Part shown: piece by piece, positions 7,483-10,598 of the stretch
Layout: every line of letters starts with the position of its first letter
Numbering within the stretch: position 1 is the stretch's first letter
Source of the DNA: Euperipatoides rowelli
Lineage: Eukaryota; Onychophora; Udeonychophora; Euonychophora; Peripatopsidae
Length of the DNA: 10,598 bases
Reading direction: 5' to 3' (one strand)
NCBI GenBank assembly: GCA_003024985.2
Contig: PXIH01S0024918.1
Notes under the pieces: model-generated
The model's input: only the letters and a program-made list of their open reading frames with translations
The model's database searches: none
Told to the model about the DNA's origin: nothing
Made by a program: the position numbers and the translations under genes

Positions 7483-8069
7483 CTGTACACTAATATTTTT
7501 TATTCAAAAAAATTATATTTTTTGTTCTGTTTTACAGGTAAATGCACCATCATGGCTACACTGAATGTTTAATGAAAAGTAATTTATCAGGTCAAAATGT
7601 TTACCAGCTAAATTCCTACTTCGCTAACTGTAACGGAAGACAATATTGAGTGACACAAGTCAAGAGAACAATAGCCAAATTCCATGGTGTTGGAAACAAA
7701 TGCCAATAGCTGCAGCATATGGGAACCTGAACTACAGGTACTTACGAAAACAAAATTATACCTCCATGTCCTTCTCCATACAACATACCTTAGACAAGAA
7801 TACAAAAGTCAGAGAACAGCTAATGATTGTTTGACTAAAAAACAATTCTAAATCAGTAATAAAGCAAAAAAATTCTAATTTTTGAGAAAGAAAAAAAAAT
7901 AGTTTGGTGTTTACTAAAGTATTACGTCCACAGGGAATCCAGTCATGCTTGAAATGTGACAGAGCCAACTGTAACATAAATTTTGGCAGATCTTAAAATA
8001 ATGGTTTTCATTAGAAGCTCAAGAGTTTTTAATTAAAATGTTATTATTTAAATAATTATTATTTTTATT
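7483..8069. other. Spacer with possible exon-like piece
   Basis: No firm gene. A + strand splice-acceptor-like tract TTGTTCTGTTTTACAG ends at 7537. A + strand open stretch at 7646-7834 has no ATG at its start; it contains protein-like IPWCWKQMPIAAAYGNLNY and then a donor-like CAG|GTACTT at 7738-7739. Either could be chance. The remainder is AT-rich. Confidence 0.35.
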
Positions 8070-8285
8070 GGTAAAACTGCAGAATTCCCCAACACTGGAA
8101 TTTACTTCAAGATATTTTTGATGAAGGAAGCATTTGTGGGTGGTTCTTCTGTTAAGTAATATTAATCAAACTATTTGTTGGTTTATAATAATAATAGTGA
8201 TTCAGAAGAACCCACCCACAAATGCTTCCTTCATCAAAAATATCTTGAAGTAAATTCCAGTGTTGGGGAATTCTGCAGTTTTACC
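8070..8285. repeat. Nearly perfect 216-bp inverted repeat (hairpin)
   Basis: The left arm 8070-8150 and right arm 8204-8285 are reverse complements over 81-82 bp. The only difference is a single inserted C in the right arm (GAACCCACCC against GAACCACCC). The 53-bp centre also partly pairs: AATATTAATCAAAC at 8158-8171 against GTTTATAATAATA from 8181. This leaves a loop of about 9 nt (8172-8180). Weaker AT-rich pairing continues outside both arms. The terminal bases are GGTAAAACTGCAG and the complement. No clear target-site duplication, terminal motif or transposase is seen. Candidates are a foldback-type MITE, a recent inverted duplication, or a locus making long double-stranded RNA. Confidence 0.9.
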
Positions 8286-8759
8286 TTTTTATTTTATTTA
8301 AAAAACAAAAACAAATTAAAAATAGCAACTAATATCAATTATAATATTAGACAATTTATTTTAATCTCAGAATGGTCAGATTCTGTTTTCTGCTCACCAT
8401 CATAATTAACATTAGGAGTCGTGTGACAACTTTAATGTAGTAGCGTGTGGAATTAATATTTTTTCTCGCTTATTTTAGTATATTTTCTTTACAGTCTTAT
8501 CCTTACCTTAACCCTGAACCCTAGGATAATCTAGAGGTGAAATAATATTTTGCTGAGCACCGATCTAGATAATTTCAACATATTACCATCAGCCATATTG
8601 GTGGACAGATAATGGAATCTGACCCTTAGAATTTTTAAAAACAATACAATTATCCTTGAATGTTGTAACTAAAATGTCCAATAACTACAATTCTATATGG
8701 ATTAAACAAATGTACATATAATAGAAGTAAACCAAAACTTCTAGTTCATCCCATCTTAC
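8286..8759. other. AT-rich spacer, nothing recognised
   Basis: No gene, RNA or repeat is supported. The open stretch 8175-8405 is mostly the right hairpin arm read through into AT-rich sequence. The 3' end of LINE-2 may extend some way into this stretch. Confidence 0.4.
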
Positions 8760-9119
8760 CTATGATAAACCTAAATAACTACCTTATAACCAATAAAACA
8801 ATTATTCCTTGCATTAGTAATTTTACCCCATTATCTCCCAGTCACAAATCTTATCAAATATATTGTCCTCCAACCAAAACAGATCCCCCCCATATAAATG
8901 TTATGTACTATATACATAAACTTAATATTATCAGTATTAATATCAACCCCTTGGAACACAACCATACATCTGCATCTCCATATACCGAAGAAGATTGTAA
9001 ATATATACTTATGAATTCTTACAGGAACATAATCTAGAAACTTATCCACCCTGTTTGATTAACTCATATTTGTCCCTTACCTTACACCACAATGGCAAAC
9101 TCCATCTCTTAGTAACATT

Positions 9120-9173
9120 GCAACCCCAAAATAAATGATAGTTATCTTATTTTAATCCACACCCCATAGGACA
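9120..9173 (-). other. CCHC finger of LINE-2 (zf-RVT type)
   Basis: Reads CPMGCGLK-stop-DNYHLFWGC, preceded by LPTRERLMKVGI, the usual lead-in to this finger. The four ligands remain, but the first pair is spaced CX3C instead of CX2C, probably from a 3-bp insertion or a family variant. The in-frame TAA is one base from GAA (E), the common residue there. Confidence 0.82.
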
Positions 9174-9526
9174 TGAAATGTCATCTGCTTTTATTATTCC
9201 TACTTTCATCAATCTTTCTCTAGTAGGCAATATTGGCAGAAGAAATTTAATAATTATCATTTATTGAATCTCCAACTCCATTTAATTTGGCCATATTGTT
9301 TCTATAACCCAAAAATGAATTGTCCTCACTTATAACTAATTATCCCATCCTTTCCCCTTTTATTTTAACATTATCATAAACACTAAACCACATTTTAATT
9401 ATGGGGTCTCACTGTTAACTCCTTCATACCATATAAAAACTTTAAACTATTATTATTTATTATATTTCTATACACAAAATTATATATCCTGGCAACATTC
9501 ATAATACCTATGTCCATTAATCTAAG

Positions 9527-9537
9527 CCCCCCCCCCC
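9527..9537. repeat. C11 homopolymer inside LINE-2
   Basis: Eleven consecutive C lie within the G-rich codons of the GGLRLMDIG segment. The reading frame shifts across this run, so slippage or a base-calling length error is likely. Confidence 0.8.
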
Positions 9538-9851
9538 TCACCATTTTTACTTGGATATATTACCTTCTCCTTTCCCAAATATTTAAAATGCCCAAATATG
9601 TTATTTTTTTTGTAATTTTGTATATTCTTCCTCTAAACTTCTTAGTAATTTTTGTAAATGATAGATAATATCCGAACCTTGACATATTGCTCTCACCACG
9701 TATAACCACCCTCTAGAATATTTTATCCCTTCTTTTGAATTTTTGATGTCACTCAATTTACTAACAGTGTCTTTCTTTGTACTTCATAGATCCCACTACT
9801 TGGAAAATGATTCCCAAAATTTTATCATGGGATCCTATCATATCATAAATT

Positions 9852-9865
9852 TCCATTCTTTTTTT
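9852..9865. repeat. 14-bp target-site duplication of nested SINE, left copy
   Basis: TCCATTC followed by seven or more T, identical over 14 bp to 10157-10170. On the minus strand it begins with an A-run, as expected for cleavage by an L1-type endonuclease at TT|AAAA. The left copy merges with the SINE's own A-tail (ten T on the + strand). Confidence 0.8.
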
Positions 9866-9868
9866 TTT

Positions 9869-10156
9869 AAAAATAAAATTTTTCCTGTTATCAACAAAGA
9901 ATTTATTTTATGAGATTTTATAATGCATTAATTATTCAAGAACTTTAAATTACTAATTAGATGACCACTACGGGTTCTTAAAGAGCCGGCGGCAGCAGCA
10001 TACTGAGTAAAAAACCCTTTGCAAGATGTTCTAAACCAGGGAAAAAACGTTCCATAATTCAGCTTAGCTGGGAATCGAACTTGTGCTATTCCCAGCAATA
10101 TGACCTCGACTTGATAGCAGCCAGCACCACTACCGACTGAACCACCATGTCAGGAC
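9869..10156 (-). mobile_element. tRNA-derived SINE, family A, copy 2, nested in LINE-2
   Basis: On the minus strand it starts TCCTGACATGG. The A box TGGTTCAGTCGG is at 10144-10133 and the B box GTTCGATTCC at 10080-10071. The shared family-A body follows (10056-9973): ATGGAACG plus a T-run, CCCTGG, GGGTTTTTTACTCAG, GCCGCCGGCTCTTTAAGAACC. An AT-rich tail of about 100 bp then ends in an A-run. Perfect 14-bp direct repeats flank it, and LINE-2 coding sequence resumes in frame on either side, so the insertion limits are firm. It keeps better promoter boxes than copy 1, suggesting a younger or less decayed copy. Copy 1 lacks the GCCGCC block. Non-coding. Confidence 0.88.
10071..10144 (-). promoter_or_regulatory. 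Pol III A and B boxes of SINE A copy 2
   Basis: TGGTTCAGTCGG (10144-10133) and GTTCGATTCC (10080-10071) are close to the tRNA consensus boxes, with normal order and about 52 bp between them. Confidence 0.65.
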
Positions 10157-10170
10157 TCCATTCTTTTTTT
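10157..10170. repeat. 14-bp target-site duplication of nested SINE, right copy
   Basis: TCCATTC followed by exactly seven T, identical to the left copy at 9852-9865. It abuts the first base of the SINE head. Confidence 0.8.
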
Positions 10171-10598
10171 ATTACATACATCCCATACATATGATTTACT
10201 AAAATTAATTATAGATCCTGTTAAGTCTGTAAATTCCATCAAAATATAATATTTTGCCTTCAATTGACTTTTATTCCGCACCACAATAGTTAAACGTCAA
10301 TATAGGATATCATCTTCAAGTTAAATGTCTTACCATATCTCCATATACACTTATTGGTTGAGTTAGTCTAACAAACAATTGCAATAAAAACTAAAAATTT
10401 AAGGTTGGAGATAAGAGTGAACCCTGGAGAAGAACTTTTTTGAAGCTTGATTTTGCGGGACAAAATTTTGTTTTTTATAATCACTTCAATTTTTTGAGAT
10501 TTATTTTTTATTATCTTTATAGTAATTAAGACTCTTTTTGGCCTTACATTTTAATCTGCTAATTAAACTTTCATAGTCTTATTTTTATGTTTTTAAGT

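Larger units (their letters stand above)
8760..10598 (-). mobile_element. LINE-2: 3' half of a second L1/Tx1-type retrotransposon, inactive, runs off the right edge
   Basis: Minus-strand RT motifs occur in the right order from the window edge leftward: motif B QGSLLSPTLN (10406-10426), motif C remnant EDDILY (about 10317-10300), then LTGSIINFSKS. After the nested SINE come GGLRLMDIGIMNVARIYNF (about 9550-9470), LPTRERLMKVGIIKADD, the CCHC finger, and FFGIWRCRCMVVFQG (about 8990-8950). Its family differs from LINE-1, whose equivalents are IWKHRCNRLFNG and a CX2C finger. The ORF is broken by stops and frame changes, including one at a run of eleven C. No ORF1 or endonuclease is in view. The 3' end is uncertain, somewhere between about 8700 and 8830. 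Confidence 0.85.
8830..10598 (-). pseudogene. LINE-2 ORF2 pseudogene: reverse transcriptase and CCHC finger, partial
   Basis: This is the palm, thumb and C-terminus of an RT whose N-terminal part lies beyond the right edge. The motif C aspartate pair is preserved (E-D-D in place of Y-A-D-D) but is followed three codons later by TGA. Frame changes separate motif B from motif C. The reading EFTDLTGSIINFSKSYVWDV continues in frame across the SINE insertion as KKRMEIYDMIGSHDKILG. The C-terminal region keeps CPMGCGLK, a stop, and DNYHLFWGC. Near the C-terminus GDLFWLEDNIFDKICDWEIM ends at about 8830. It would have catalysed target-primed reverse transcription; it is now dead. Confidence 0.8.

Noticed and set aside
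7552-7572. Start of a LINE ORF2 (ATG in good context, MATLNV)
   Set aside because: Only six codons before TAA and no downstream endonuclease similarity.
8175-8405. 76-codon + strand open frame over the right hairpin arm
   Set aside because: No ATG at its start. The coding look comes from the inverted-repeat arm and then AT-rich read-through, and the other arm gives the same residues on the opposite strand.
8505-8525. Telomere-like repeat (ACCCTGAACCCTAGG)
   Set aside because: Only two imperfect ACCCT-type units, so there is no array.

Overview
This looks like nuclear DNA from an invertebrate animal. It is AT-rich and intron- or intergene-like, with no intact long reading frame. It holds two decayed L1/Tx1-type non-LTR retrotransposons (LINEs) and several tRNA-derived SINEs. 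No bacterial or organellar gene organisation is visible. The species cannot be fixed from sequence reading alone. Marine invertebrates such as molluscs would fit the SINE-rich, AT-rich texture, but that is inference.

Layout. Positions 1-820 are mostly featureless, apart from a GC-rich ACTTGCCC palindrome near the left edge and an (AG)n microsatellite. Positions 820-1019 hold a + strand tRNA-derived SINE (family A, copy 1). Positions 1043-5734 hold a nearly complete but dead minus-strand LINE (LINE-1). It has an ORF1 with two CCHC zinc knuckles, and an ORF2 with an apurinic-type endonuclease, a reverse transcriptase (RT) and a terminal CCHC finger. Both ORFs are broken by stops and frameshifts, and key catalytic residues are substituted. 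Positions 5743-6768 are non-repetitive-looking, with one short protein-like + strand ORF and splice-acceptor-like sites. Positions 6769-7073 hold a tRNA-Leu-like SINE ending in a poly-A tract. Positions 7198-7288 are a four-unit 23-bp tandem repeat. A tRNA-Glu-like SINE lies on the minus strand at about 7330-7482. Positions 8070-8285 form a nearly perfect inverted repeat (arms of 81 and 82 bp). From about 8760 to the right edge is the 3' half of a second minus-strand LINE (LINE-2). It is interrupted at 9869-10156 by a minus-strand copy of SINE family A with 14-bp flanking direct repeats.

How the parts relate. The SINEs have pol III-type A and B boxes but encode nothing, and depend on LINE enzymes for movement. 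The A-rich start of the 14-bp duplication fits target-primed insertion by an L1-type endonuclease. LINE-2 reads in frame across the SINE insertion, so the order of events (LINE-2 first, SINE later) is legible. The most unexplained feature is the 216-bp hairpin at 8070-8285: its arms are far better preserved than any transposon nearby. No complete host gene could be supported.
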